A stretch of DNA of 64,000 bases, taken from Oxalobacteraceae bacterium. GTDB lineage: Bacteria; Pseudomonadota; Gammaproteobacteria; Burkholderiales; Burkholderiaceae_D. The stretch covers positions 1 through 64,000 of the forward strand of contig CANFLV010000003.1 in the NCBI GenBank assembly GCA_947448025.1, given 5' to 3'. The stretch's first letter is position 1. The number at the start of each line of letters is the position of its first letter. A model generated the notes under the pieces. It saw only the letters and a list, made by a program, of their open reading frames with translations. It was not told the DNA's origin and made no database searches. Position numbers and translations under genes: made by a program. Positions 7,718-17,600 of this stretch are shown in pieces.

Positions 7718-7785
7718 ATTTGGTCGCTATATTCTGCGGGTTTTCAAAAGCACACAAAACTCCTTACTTATCTACTGACAAAAAT

Positions 7786-10023
7786 ATGAACCCACCTGAC
7801 CTGTATCAACGCTCAAAAATCGCCACGCTCATTTCGGCAGCCATCCTGAGCATGTCCGGCAATGCCGCTGAGCTTGCACCAGCTCAAGAAACAGGCGAAA
7901 TCACTTCGGTCGTCATTTCAGGCGCCTACCGCCCTGCTGAAGCCGCCAAAGGCAGCGCCTCCGCCGTCGCGCCGACACAGTCGAGCATGCAGGCGACGCA
8001 GCCGCAGTCCATCATCACGCGTGAATTCATCGAATTATCGGTCGCCCCGACTGCCGAATACAGCCGCATCGTCAACATTGCGCCTAGCCTGTCAGGAGAT
8101 TCATCAAATGGTCCCGGCCTGTCAGAGACCAAGACCACCATGCGTGGCTTTACCGACGACCAGTACAACATTACCTTTGATGGCATTCCATGGGGCGACA
8201 CGAATAATCCGGCGCACCATTCGACCTCCTTCTTCCCCGGCTCGACCATCGGCGGTGCAGTCGTCGAGCGCGGCCCGGGCAATGCCAGCAATCTCGGCTT
8301 TGCGACTTTCGGCGGCTCAATCAACCTGTTCTCGAAAAAACCATCGAAGGAACAAGGCTTCAGCGTGTTCAGCTCCATGGGCACATGGAACACTGGCCTT
8401 CTCGGCGCATCCTACGAGAGCGGCCGCATGGCGGACTTCGGCAATTCGACGCTGCAGTTGAATTACCAGCACCTGAAGTCCGATGGCTATATCTCGCTTA
8501 ACAGTATCAAGAGCGATAACTACATGCTCAAGTTCCAGCGCGAAGTGGGCGAGGACACGCTCCTGACTGCCTTCGCCACAGCCAACAAGATCAATTACGT
8601 CCAGCCCGATAACAGCAAGGGCGCGACCCTGTCTCAGATCGCCCAATACGGCATGAACTTCGGCCTCAATAACGATCCGACGAGTTTCAATTACGCCGGC
8701 TATAACCACACGACCAAAGACACCGATTTCAACTACCTGCGTCTGGAAACGAACTGGGGCGGTGGCTGGAGTACGGATAACTATCTTTACACTTATGCCT
8801 ACAATAACCAGACTATCTCATCGACCGATCCAACCGGTCTGACTGCACCCGGAACGAAGATTGGCGCGGTCGGCAACAAGGATATTCCAGGCATCGACAA
8901 ACAAAATAAATACCGCGTCTACGGCGACATTTTCAAGCTCAGTAAAAAGCTCGATAGCGGCATCGTGCGCACCGGCTTCTGGCTCGAATCTTCGGCTACT
9001 GATCGTCACCAGTATGACCTCGACCTCACGCTGGGTAATATCCGCGATCCGCGCGAAACCAAGCCAACACCAGTACAAAATCCTAGCGTGCTGTTCGACC
9101 AGCAGTCGATGATCAAGAACTTCCAGCCCTTCGCGGAATTTGAATGGAAGGCCGCTGAAGGTTTGACGATCACGCCGGGTATCAAGTCCGTCAAGATCGT
9201 GCGTTCGGTCGATGCACTGGTGAACCAGACCACGCGCCTGCCGCAAAATACGTCAGTCGATTTCCGCACCACCCTGCCATTTTTGACCGTGAATCAGCAG
9301 CTCAGCAGCGATCTGGCGGTGTATGCGCAATACGCCAAGGGCTTCCAGATTCCCGACCTGAAATCGTTCTACATCAACAATCCGACACTCAACAGCAGCG
9401 AGCCGCAGAAGTCCACCAATTACCAGGCGGGCATCGTCGGCAAGACCGACAAGCTGACCTGGGATGCGGACGTGTACCAGATTGATTTCACGAATAAATA
9501 TGTCTCGAACGGCCTGGCTGGCGATGCGGCTGCCTTTGTCAATATCGGCGGCGTGACTTACAAGGGCTTCGAAGCGGAATTGACCTATGTCCTCGGCGGC
9601 GGCTTTGCCGCGTATGCCAACGGCTCCAGCAACAAGGCCACGGCTGCCGACACAGGCAAGACCATCGCCGGTGCGCCGGACATGACTGCGGCACTGGGTG
9701 GCTTGTATAACGCGGGTCCATGGGCGGCATCACTGATTTACAAGCGCACGGGTAATGTACGTCAGGTGGATTACGATGCGACGAAACCTGCTGCCTACGA
9801 TACCTACCTGACCTCAGCCTACAGCAATACGGATCTCAGCGTGGCCTACCTGTTTAGTAACATTGGCTCCGGCATCAAGAACTTCAAGCTGCAATTCAAT
9901 GCCTTTAACCTGATGAATAATCAGTCGGTCACTTCTATCAGCGCCGGCAAGACTGTCGCTGGCGACCAGTATCTGTATCAGGCACCACGCAGCTATCAGA
10001 TTTCTGCCAAAGCAGATTTCTAA
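7786..10023 (+). CDS. TonB-dependent outer-membrane receptor
   Basis: A 745-residue protein from the ATG at 7786 with a signal peptide (ISAAILSMSGNAAEL). It has a plug domain (SIITREFIELSVAP, TTMRGFTDDQYNITFDGIPW, VVERGPGNASNLGFATFGGSINLFSKKP) and a 22-strand-type barrel ending in the terminal aromatic strand YQISAKADF. Such receptors import scarce ligands across the outer membrane with TonB energy. The substrate cannot be read from the sequence; no siderophore or cobalamin operon adjoins it. The plausible Pho box array and its place among phosphate genes suggest a phosphorus-containing ligand. No strong ribosome site is visible before this ATG. Confidence 0.93.
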   Translation: MNPPDLYQRSKIATLISAAILSMSGNAAELAPAQETGEITSVVISGAYRPAEAAKGSASAVAPTQSSMQATQPQSIITREFIELSVAPTAEYSRIVNIAPSLSGDSSNGPGLSETKTTMRGFTDDQYNITFDGIPWGDTNNPAHHSTSFFPGSTIGGAVVERGPGNASNLGFATFGGSINLFSKKPSKEQGFSVFSSMGTWNTGLLGASYESGRMADFGNSTLQLNYQHLKSDGYISLNSIKSDNYMLKFQREVGEDTLLTAFATANKINYVQPDNSKGATLSQIAQYGMNFGLNNDPTSFNYAGYNHTTKDTDFNYLRLETNWGGGWSTDNYLYTYAYNNQTISSTDPTGLTAPGTKIGAVGNKDIPGIDKQNKYRVYGDIFKLSKKLDSGIVRTGFWLESSATDRHQYDLDLTLGNIRDPRETKPTPVQNPSVLFDQQSMIKNFQPFAEFEWKAAEGLTITPGIKSVKIVRSVDALVNQTTRLPQNTSVDFRTTLPFLTVNQQLSSDLAVYAQYAKGFQIPDLKSFYINNPTLNSSEPQKSTNYQAGIVGKTDKLTWDADVYQIDFTNKYVSNGLAGDAAAFVNIGGVTYKGFEAELTYVLGGGFAAYANGSSNKATAADTGKTIAGAPDMTAALGGLYNAGPWAASLIYKRTGNVRQVDYDATKPAAYDTYLTSAYSNTDLSVAYLFSNIGSGIKNFKLQFNAFNLMNNQSVTSISAGKTVAGDQYLYQAPRSYQISAKADF

Positions 10024-10046
10024 TTCCTTAGTCGCTTCAGCAAACC

Positions 10047-10077
10047 ACAGCCTGCGCTCGCGCAGGCTGTTTGCATT
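10047..10077 (+). terminator. Rho-independent terminator after the TonB receptor
   Basis: ACAGCCTGCG (10047-10056) and CGCAGGCTGT (10061-10070) form a perfect 10-bp stem with a 4-nt loop, followed by TTGCATTTT. It lies 24 bp after the receptor stop. The rest of 10078-10321 holds no gene that I can see. Confidence 0.8.
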
Positions 10078-10321
10078 TTGGCGCGGCCAATCAAAAAATA
10101 TCGCGCCATCAAGCAAATCTTCCTGGCGTAGGCATTGCGTCTGCGCAAACGATCTCCCGCACTTATTTTTGCACAAGGAGAGGCAATAACGGCAGCTGAA
10201 AACCCATCGCTGCGGAACTGCGCCGGAGCGCCACTGGTCTGAAATGAAACGTGTGCATCATGCTTTCGATTAATCATGATGAATCAGGCGATTGAGAAAA
10301 ATTTCAGGCAAGGTGGACACT

Positions 10322-11863
10322 ATGGAAGTTGAGCTCAAGCTGCTCGTCGATGCGAAATTCAAAGAGGCATTACTGCAGCGCCTGCTACTGGCAGCGCCGG
10401 CCACAAATCGCCGACAGGAACTAGGATTGACGGACACCTACTTCGACACGCCTGAGCTTTGGCTGCGCAATCATGAGGCAGGACTGCGCGTGCGGCATGT
10501 CGGTGATGGCTGGCGTCAAACCCTGAAGGTCGGCGGCAAGGTGACCAGCGGCCTGCATCAACGGCAGGAATGGGAGTGCGATGTCGCCGGCCCTGCCGTT
10601 GAACTGGCGCGCTTGCGCAAGGTGGTCGATGACAAAAAGGTCCGGCGCGACATGCTGGCCTCAGCCGCGCTGGAGAAGCGCATGGCCCCGGTTTTTACCA
10701 CTGAACTCAAACGCACCGTCTGGGAAATGCATCTGCCCGCGGGCGACCATATTGAATGCGCATTTGATGAAGGGGCTATCGAATGTGGCCGCCAGAAAGT
10801 CGCTATCAACGAGCTCGAACTGGAACTCAAATCAGGCGATCCGATCCACCTGTTCGATTTTGCGCTGACACTGCAAAAAGACCTTCCGCTGCGACTCGGA
10901 AACCGCAGCAAAGCTGACCGCGGCTATGCGCTGCTGCCATCAAATAGCCCCGCGGCAGTCAAGGCCACCAGCGTTGCGCTGTCTAACGCCATGAATGCCG
11001 AGCAAGCATTCCAGGCAATCGCCTGCAACTGCATCATGCACATGCAAGCCAATGACGCCAACGTCGCCACTGTGCCGGAAGATGTCGAAAGCCTGCATCA
11101 GATGCGGGTCGGCATGCGCCGCCTGCGCTCGGCTCTGTCAATGTTCAAGAGCCTGTTGCATCTGCCCGAAGAACTGCAGCAGGAACTGGACTGGCTGGCC
11201 AAGGAGCTCGGCGATACGCGCGACTGGGATGTGCTGGCCGGCTCGACCTTGCCAGGGCTGGCGAAGGATGTTCCTGCAGCCTTGCACATCGACGGCATCC
11301 AGCAGGCCGCTGCCGACCGTGCACTTGAACATCATGCCGCAGCCGCCGCCGCGGTCAGTTCAGCACGCTACACTCACTTGATGCTCAGTCTCACGCGCTG
11401 GATACTGGCGATGGGCTGGCGCGAAGATACAGCGACGCTGGCGATTTCCTGCAAGCTGCTGGCAGAGCCAGTCATGGAATTTGCCCACAAGACCCTAAAA
11501 CGCGACCAGCAGCGCCTGCGCACCTGCGCCCGCAAATTGCGCACGGCCACGCCTGAAGCGCGCCATCGCATCCGCATCGCCGCCAAGAAGACCCGCTACG
11601 CTGCGGAGTTTTTCGATTCCCTCTTTGCGCCAAAAAAGGTGCGGCCATTTGTGAAAGCGCTCACCGGACTGCAGGATGAACTGGGCCTGCTCAATGATGC
11701 GAGCGTCGCCGATCGCCTGCTGCATGAAATGTCGGCTGGCCAGCCGCAGCTGGAAGCAAAGGCCGGCTATGTCCGCGGCTTTCTCGCCGCGCGCGTACAG
11801 CAGGACGGCAAGGCGATCATCAAACGCTGGAAACAATTCGCACCGATGAGCCTGCCGCGTTAA
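10322..11863 (+). CDS. CYTH and CHAD domain protein (inorganic triphosphatase / polyphosphate-binding)
   Basis: 513 residues from the ATG at 10322, preceded by AAGGTGG. Residues about 1-200 are a CYTH domain, with the EVELK metal/triphosphate motif at the very start and DTYFDTPELWLR, which cleaves triphosphate or related substrates in tunnel-fold enzymes. Residues about 225-510 are a CHAD domain with conserved His and Arg pairs (ESLHQMRVGMRRLRSAL, HRIRIAAKKTRYAAEFF). CHAD domains bind polyphosphate granules. This agrees with the nearby ppk1 and ppx. Architecture is like E. coli YgiF. Cellular substrate not proven. Confidence 0.9.
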   Translation: MEVELKLLVDAKFKEALLQRLLLAAPATNRRQELGLTDTYFDTPELWLRNHEAGLRVRHVGDGWRQTLKVGGKVTSGLHQRQEWECDVAGPAVELARLRKVVDDKKVRRDMLASAALEKRMAPVFTTELKRTVWEMHLPAGDHIECAFDEGAIECGRQKVAINELELELKSGDPIHLFDFALTLQKDLPLRLGNRSKADRGYALLPSNSPAAVKATSVALSNAMNAEQAFQAIACNCIMHMQANDANVATVPEDVESLHQMRVGMRRLRSALSMFKSLLHLPEELQQELDWLAKELGDTRDWDVLAGSTLPGLAKDVPAALHIDGIQQAAADRALEHHAAAAAAVSSARYTHLMLSLTRWILAMGWREDTATLAISCKLLAEPVMEFAHKTLKRDQQRLRTCARKLRTATPEARHRIRIAAKKTRYAAEFFDSLFAPKKVRPFVKALTGLQDELGLLNDASVADRLLHEMSAGQPQLEAKAGYVRGFLAARVQQDGKAIIKRWKQFAPMSLPR

Positions 11864-11923
11864 TGGCCCCATGCACGAGCGGAATCGCCATCGGCGCGAC
11901 GAGTAAAGCACTACGGAGTCGAC

Positions 11924-12181
11924 ATGGACAACGCTGTAAGCACACTGAAAACCCGTCAGACAAAGGCCAGGCACGGCGACCAGGAGCACTTTCTGCACAA
12001 GCAGAATCAAGGCGCCATCGAATCGATCGCGCGCGAACTAAATCGACCGTTTGCAGAAATCGCTGCGCTCTATGCTGATATTTTTACGCATTTGAAAGCA
12101 CGCGCAGAGGTCACTGACTACCTGCCGATATTTGTGGCGCGCACGGTGCGACTGCATTATCAAAACAGCAGCTCGCATTGA
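11924..12181 (+). CDS. DUF3562 family small protein
   Basis: An 85-residue protein whose core AIESIARELNRPFAEIAALY and TDYLPIFVARTVRLHY matches the DUF3562 pattern common in Burkholderiales. It has a short helical N-terminal extension rich in Lys and Gln. GGAG lies a few bases before the ATG. It follows the CYTH-CHAD gene by 60 bp on the same strand and may be co-transcribed. Function unknown. Confidence 0.75.
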   Translation: MDNAVSTLKTRQTKARHGDQEHFLHKQNQGAIESIARELNRPFAEIAALYADIFTHLKARAEVTDYLPIFVARTVRLHYQNSSSH

Positions 12182-12304
12182 GCTCCCCCAGAAATTGATT
12201 TGAAATTTCTGGCGCCAGATCAAATTTTTCAATTACCAATCCTGTTACGATGATCCATACGCCGACGAAACGTCACCTATGGAAATCGCTTACGGAGCTC
12301 GAAC

Positions 12305-13144
12305 ATGTCCTATAAAACCATCCTCGTTCACGTCGACCAGACCGCCCCGACTGCCGCCCGCATCCGCCTCGCCGCGCAATTGGCGGCGCAGCAGGAAGCG
12401 CACCTCAGCGCCGTCGCCACGACGGGCGTGGCGCAGGTGATCCTGCAAAATTCTGCGCTTGAAACGGTCGACCCTAATCTCGGCATCTATTTCGATTTGC
12501 TGCGCGAGCGCGCAGAGCTGGCCCTGAAACAATTTGCACCGCTAGCTCACGATGCCGGCGTGCGTTCCTGCGACAGCCACCTCGTCAATACCGAAGCCGC
12601 CGGCGAATTCATCGCGCTAGCGCGCAGCAGCGACTTGATCGTGCTGGGCCAGACCGATGCGCAGGCACTCTCGCCGACCGTCGGTCGCGACTTTGCCCAA
12701 GCTGTCATGATGCAAGCCGGACGTCCGGTTTTGATCGTGCCTTATGCAGGACATTTTCTGAACCTGGGTCAGCGGGTGCTAGTCGCCTGGGATGGCAGCC
12801 TTGAAGCGGCGCGCGCCGTCAGCGCTGCCCTGCCCCTGCTGAAACGTGCAAAGATGGTCGATGTGGTCGTGCTGAATGCACCTGCAGTACCTGATGTCTC
12901 AGCCGAAGTATCGGGCGCGGATATCGTGGCAAATCTTAAGCGCCATGGCGTCACAGCCGAACTGTCGCTGCAACGCACAGGTACCGATATCGGTAATGCT
13001 TTGCTGTCACTGGCCGCAGACCTGAACTCGGACCTGCTGGTCATGGGCGGCTACGGCCATTCACGGTTTCGCGAACTGCTCCTGGGCGGCGCCACCCGCA
13101 CCGTGCTGGAAGCAATGACGCTGCCGGTGCTGATGGCGCACTGA
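12305..13144 (+). CDS. Tandem universal stress protein
   Basis: 279 residues with two UspA folds. The first (SYKTILVHVDQTAPT) is degenerate. The second runs from QRVLVAWDGSLEAARAV to the C-terminus and keeps the ATP-binding signature GGYGHSRFRELLLGGATRTV. Such proteins accumulate under starvation and other stress. A GGAG lies before the ATG at 12305. It converges with ppnN, with one base between the stops. A role in phosphate stress is only suggested by the neighbours. Confidence 0.88.
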   Translation: MSYKTILVHVDQTAPTAARIRLAAQLAAQQEAHLSAVATTGVAQVILQNSALETVDPNLGIYFDLLRERAELALKQFAPLAHDAGVRSCDSHLVNTEAAGEFIALARSSDLIVLGQTDAQALSPTVGRDFAQAVMMQAGRPVLIVPYAGHFLNLGQRVLVAWDGSLEAARAVSAALPLLKRAKMVDVVVLNAPAVPDVSAEVSGADIVANLKRHGVTAELSLQRTGTDIGNALLSLAADLNSDLLVMGGYGHSRFRELLLGGATRTVLEAMTLPVLMAH

Positions 13145-13145
13145 T

Positions 13146-14516
13146 TTATTTAATCACTTTATAGCAGGGCACATAGGCGCGACCCGGCAGCTTCATCCTG
13201 TGTTGACTGACGAAGGAAGCGAGCAAGGCATCCATGTGGATCATGATGTCGCGGTCGCCATGGATTTCAAAGTGACCGTGTTCTTCAATCGCACGGATGC
13301 CCTGGTCTTTCACATTGCCAGCCACGACGCCCGAAAACGCGCGCCGCAAATTCGCGGCCAGCAGATGCGCGGGCTGGTTCTTGTGCAGCTTCAGGTTACG
13401 CATGTTTTCGTGCGTGGGGATGAAGGGACGCTGGAATTCGTGGTCGATCTTCAGTAGCCAGTTAAAATAATACGCGTCCGATTTCTCCTTGCGGAATTCG
13501 CGCACGGTCTTGATACCCGTCTGCATCGCCACGGCCACGGCGACCGGATCGTCCGTGATGATCTGATACAGCTTTTGCGCGTCGCTGCCGAGCGTTGCGC
13601 CAATGAAGTGATCGATCTGGCGGAAATATTCTTCCGATCCGGCAGGTCCGGAAAACACCAGCGGGAACGGCACGCCGGCATTATCGGGATGCAGCAGGAT
13701 GCCGAGGATGTAGAGGATTTCTTCCGCCGTGCCAGCGCCGCCAGGGAAGACCACGATGCCGTGACCGGCGCGCACGAATGCCTCGAGGCGCTTCTCAATG
13801 TCGGGCATGATCACGAGTTCATTGACGATCGGATTTGGCGCTTCGGCAGCGATGATGCCGGGCTCGGAAATGCCGAGATAGCGACCATTGCGATTACGCT
13901 GTTTAGCATGGCCGATGGTGGCGCCCTTCATCGGGCCCTTCATCGCGCCGGGACCGCAGCCGGTACAGATGTCGAGGCCACGCACGCCCATTTCATAGCC
14001 GACTTTTTTCGAATAATCGTATTCGACGCGCGAAATCGAATGGCCGCCCCAGCAGACGACGAGGTTCGGATTCATTTGCGGATGCAGCACCTCGGCATTG
14101 CGCAGGATGCTGAAGACAGAATCCGTAATACCTTGCGTCGTGGTGAGATCAAATTGCGGATTGCCGATGATGTCGTCGCTGACGAAAATGATATCGCGCA
14201 GGACCGCGAACAGATGCTCGTGGATGCCCTTGATCATTTTGTTATCGACAAAGGCGATCGCCGGCGCGCCCTTGATATCGAGCTTGATGCCGCGTTCGCG
14301 CTGGATGATGCCGATGTCGAAGCTGGAATAACGCTCCAGCAGCTCCTTGCCATTATCCAAATCATTGCCGCAATTGAGTACCGCTAGTGAACAGTTACGG
14401 AAGGTCTCGAACAGCCCGCCCTTGCTCGTGTCGCGCAGCTTGTTGACTTCAGCGCGCGAGAGAATTTCAAGGCGGCCCTCAGGGGAGATTTGTGCGTCGA
14501 CGGTATCGTGGGTCAT
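13146..14516 (-). CDS. ppnN: Nucleotide 5'-monophosphate nucleosidase PpnN (YgdH, LOG family)
   Basis: 456 residues from the ATG at 14516 (GGGAG 10 bp upstream), matching the 454-residue E. coli PpnN. It hydrolyses purine and pyrimidine nucleoside monophosphates to base and ribose 5-phosphate, and in E. coli is stimulated by (p)ppGpp. The Rossmann core has CTGCGPGAMKGPMKGATIGHA, the LOG signature PGGAGTAEEILYILG, and the flanking N- and C-terminal domains that distinguish PpnN from short cytokinin-activating LOG proteins. No operon partner is evident. Confidence 0.9.
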   Translation of the reverse strand: MTHDTVDAQISPEGRLEILSRAEVNKLRDTSKGGLFETFRNCSLAVLNCGNDLDNGKELLERYSSFDIGIIQRERGIKLDIKGAPAIAFVDNKMIKGIHEHLFAVLRDIIFVSDDIIGNPQFDLTTTQGITDSVFSILRNAEVLHPQMNPNLVVCWGGHSISRVEYDYSKKVGYEMGVRGLDICTGCGPGAMKGPMKGATIGHAKQRNRNGRYLGISEPGIIAAEAPNPIVNELVIMPDIEKRLEAFVRAGHGIVVFPGGAGTAEEILYILGILLHPDNAGVPFPLVFSGPAGSEEYFRQIDHFIGATLGSDAQKLYQIITDDPVAVAVAMQTGIKTVREFRKEKSDAYYFNWLLKIDHEFQRPFIPTHENMRNLKLHKNQPAHLLAANLRRAFSGVVAGNVKDQGIRAIEEHGHFEIHGDRDIMIHMDALLASFVSQHRMKLPGRAYVPCYKVIK

Positions 14517-14608
14517 ATGAGGCAAGCTCCCGTTTGGTCATTGCACACCGTGCCGGCTATGCAGTAAATTGTTGGTAATGGCTCATATTATGCGACGGGA
14601 ATGCTGTG

Positions 14609-14635
14609 ATCGGTGCAGCTCGAGCGTGCACCGAT
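14609..14635. terminator. Hairpin between pilY1 and ppnN
   Basis: ATCGGTGCA (14609-14617) and TGCACCGAT (14627-14635) form a perfect 9-bp stem with a 9-nt loop, 38 bp after the pilY1 stop. No T run follows on the minus strand. It is probably the end signal of the pil minor pilin operon. Confidence 0.5.
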
Positions 14636-14672
14636 GAAATTATTTTTCTGCGACAGGGTCAGCCCATGGCCC

Positions 14673-17600
14673 TCAGTTCTCCATGAACAGTTCACGCCAG
14701 GACAGGCGCCGCGTCTTGCTGACCTTATCAGGCTTTGGCGGGTACAACACGATCGTCGACGCATTGCCCGAACCAGTGGACAGGCGCACGATACTAAGCA
14801 GGGTATTGTTCGGCAGGCGCGCAAAAACCGCTCGCGTTGCAAGCGCATTGCCAAGCTTGGCGCCGACCACGCCATTCGTTAAGGAAGATACCGGCGCGCC
14901 TGTCCGGTAGTCGAAAAAGTAAAAATAACTGTAGCCGCCCGCATTACACGCCGTCGCATCGGGGACATTCGTGGTGAAGGTGAGCGTGCCCAGCGCCAGC
15001 TGCGGATCGGTATAGGCGCGCTCGCCCGTGTCGGGCAGGTCAACATACCAGCCTTCATTGAAGGTCATGTCGACCGCATTGTTCGTGCTGGTGCGCGCTG
15101 ACTGGCCCAAGGCGCAAATCGTGGTCGGCGTATTTGGCGGGCAGGTCGTCGCCGTCAATGTCTGTTGTACGAAACCCGGCGTGGTGCGCGGATTGCCCTG
15201 CCCGGTCGTGCCCAGTCTGTCCTTGATGGCATATATCGTCTGCCTGCTGCTATCGGTCAGATCGCTGATGCCCAGATAGCGCCCGGTGCCGACATACACG
15301 ACCGCATTGCCATTGACGTCGCCTAATTCAGGCTTGGCCGTCATCGGCTGCGGATTGCCTGCTGCATCACGCAGGGTCGCCAGCAATAGCGCGTCATGCC
15401 CGGCTGCGCCAATATCGCCATTGATATCGAAACGCCAAAGATTGCCAAGCACATCACCGCCATAAACACGCATGGCAGTATTGTTGAACATGGCGTTATC
15501 GGCCCAGGCGCGAATTTGCGCCAGGCCGCTGGGCGCGGCGACACTGCCGACACCGGTCGGTATGGCTTCGATCATGGCGCCGGTGAGCGCATTCAGCACA
15601 TACAGATAACCGCGACCATCACCATAGTTGTAGCTGCTGTCAGGGACATTGTTATAGCCGGACGTCACCAGCACGACCCAGGTGCCATCCTTGAGTTTGC
15701 TGATTTCCGGTTTGCCGAAGCTGTAGCCGAGATTGGCGTCGCTGGTATAGCCGGCGCCCTTGCTGGTATCGGACGTAAATTCCCATAAGGCTTTCGGCGC
15801 GTTAGGGTCGGTCACGTCGAGCGCGTAGTAACCACGTCCACCGGCGTTCACGCCGCTAACAAGAATCGTGTGCCATGCGCCGCCAGCAAAAACATCCGCC
15901 TGATTTGGCGTGCCATCCACCAGATAGGTATGCAGATTGCCGTAATTCTTGTCGGCCAGTTTGAACATTTTTGGCAGCACCATCGACGGCACATAGGCCC
16001 ATTGCTCCGTGCCTGTCGATGCATCAAACGCATGCAACATGCCATCATTGGCCGCGACATAGACCATGCCGCGGCGTGCCGTGTTGGCAGCCTTGTAGGC
16101 ATCGTAGCCGCTATCAACATAGGTGTAAGGCGGCGCCTTGACGTAGACAGCCTCGGAATTGACGATATCGCCGAGCACGTGCACGCGTTGATTGTAATAT
16201 TTGCTCGCATCAGTGTCGGCCCCCTCAAAGGTGCGCACACCCCGCAAAAACGCCACGAGATTGGCCCCGGCGGCATCGACCTTGGACGCGGCGCTCAGAC
16301 AGGTCACGCCCACAGTACAGAACTGGGTCAGGCTATTGATGGCAGGCGCCGTAAAAAATGCCTGTTCCGTCGCGCTCAGCAAAGGCCAGTCGAAGACCTT
16401 AAGGCGCGTCAGTTCGGCAGGCGCATAGGTGTAAATGAGGCGCGCGGAATTGCTATCGAGCAGAGCCTGTGCCGACCAGTCAGTCGCTGTCGAAATGGCC
16501 CCAGAATCCACATCGATTTTCTGGCTATTGAGTTCGCCATACCATTTGACTGAGGTATAGGTTGAGCTGAACAGTAAATTATCGCCGGCGATGACATTCG
16601 GATTACTGGTCGTCGCAGCAGCAGAATCGCCCGTGCGCGCGGAGACGCCGGAGAGCGCATCGGATAAACCCGCAGAAAGCGAGGCCGGATTGTTGGCGCT
16701 GAAATAGGTGCCATAGCCATTCACGGCTGCATGCCACAGGTCGTCAATATTCTGCTGCGAGTTATCGGCCGGGACTGGCCATTTGCACTGGCCGCTCGCC
16801 TGCCAGGTACAAACGCCGCCGGCTGGATTAACGACCGAGCCATTCTTGACATTGAAAAAATCACCGGCCGTCGCCGTCTGGTAGCTCGGCGTGTACTGCA
16901 TATAGCCTGAAATACCAAAGCCGACCGTGAAGGTCGTCATATGCTGGTGTTGCGCGGCGTCGAGTCCGCTGCCAGGCACATTGTTGGTACAGACCTCATT
17001 ACCCACAGTGGCAGGCGCCACCACGGCGCCGGTGCAATTATTGAGCGTCGAGGTGCGCAGGTCATTGTTGTAATAGTAGGCGGCCACATCGGCGAGGGTG
17101 TTGGCCGTGCCGGTGCCGTCATACTGCGGGCGGGCCAGCAGCGCGTCTTCGTCACCGATGGCGGTCGAGCCATTGATTTTATAGCCGCCCGGATCGTTGC
17201 TCCAGTAGCCGTCCGTGGTCAGGATGGTAAAGTTTTGCTGGCATGAATACTGGATCGGATCGGCGCCGCCGACTGTGCCACTGAGCTGGCCCGCATAAAT
17301 CCGCCCGGCCCGCGTAAGGGCCTGCCGTAAGGGCGTACTGCCGCCCGGATTGGCGGCGAACAGACGCGCATACCAGCTGCTTTTTTGCGTACTGTCGAAG
17401 GTGGCGATGCTCAGTGCATTATTGGCGTCGGTCGAATGATTGATCGTGAAATAACCGACGCGGTAGCGCGAGCCGATATTGCCAAAGGCAATGGACGTGG
17501 ATGACTTGGCCATCTGCATGCGGGTATGGTAATAGGCCCACCAGTTCGCGAAATTCGTCAGCTCTTCGGAATAGGTGCAGGTCGTGCCGGCACAGTCGGT

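Noticed and set aside
13575-14387. 270-codon plus-strand frame over ppnN
   Set aside because: Exact antisense shadow of ppnN codons; no ribosome site or recognisable domain.
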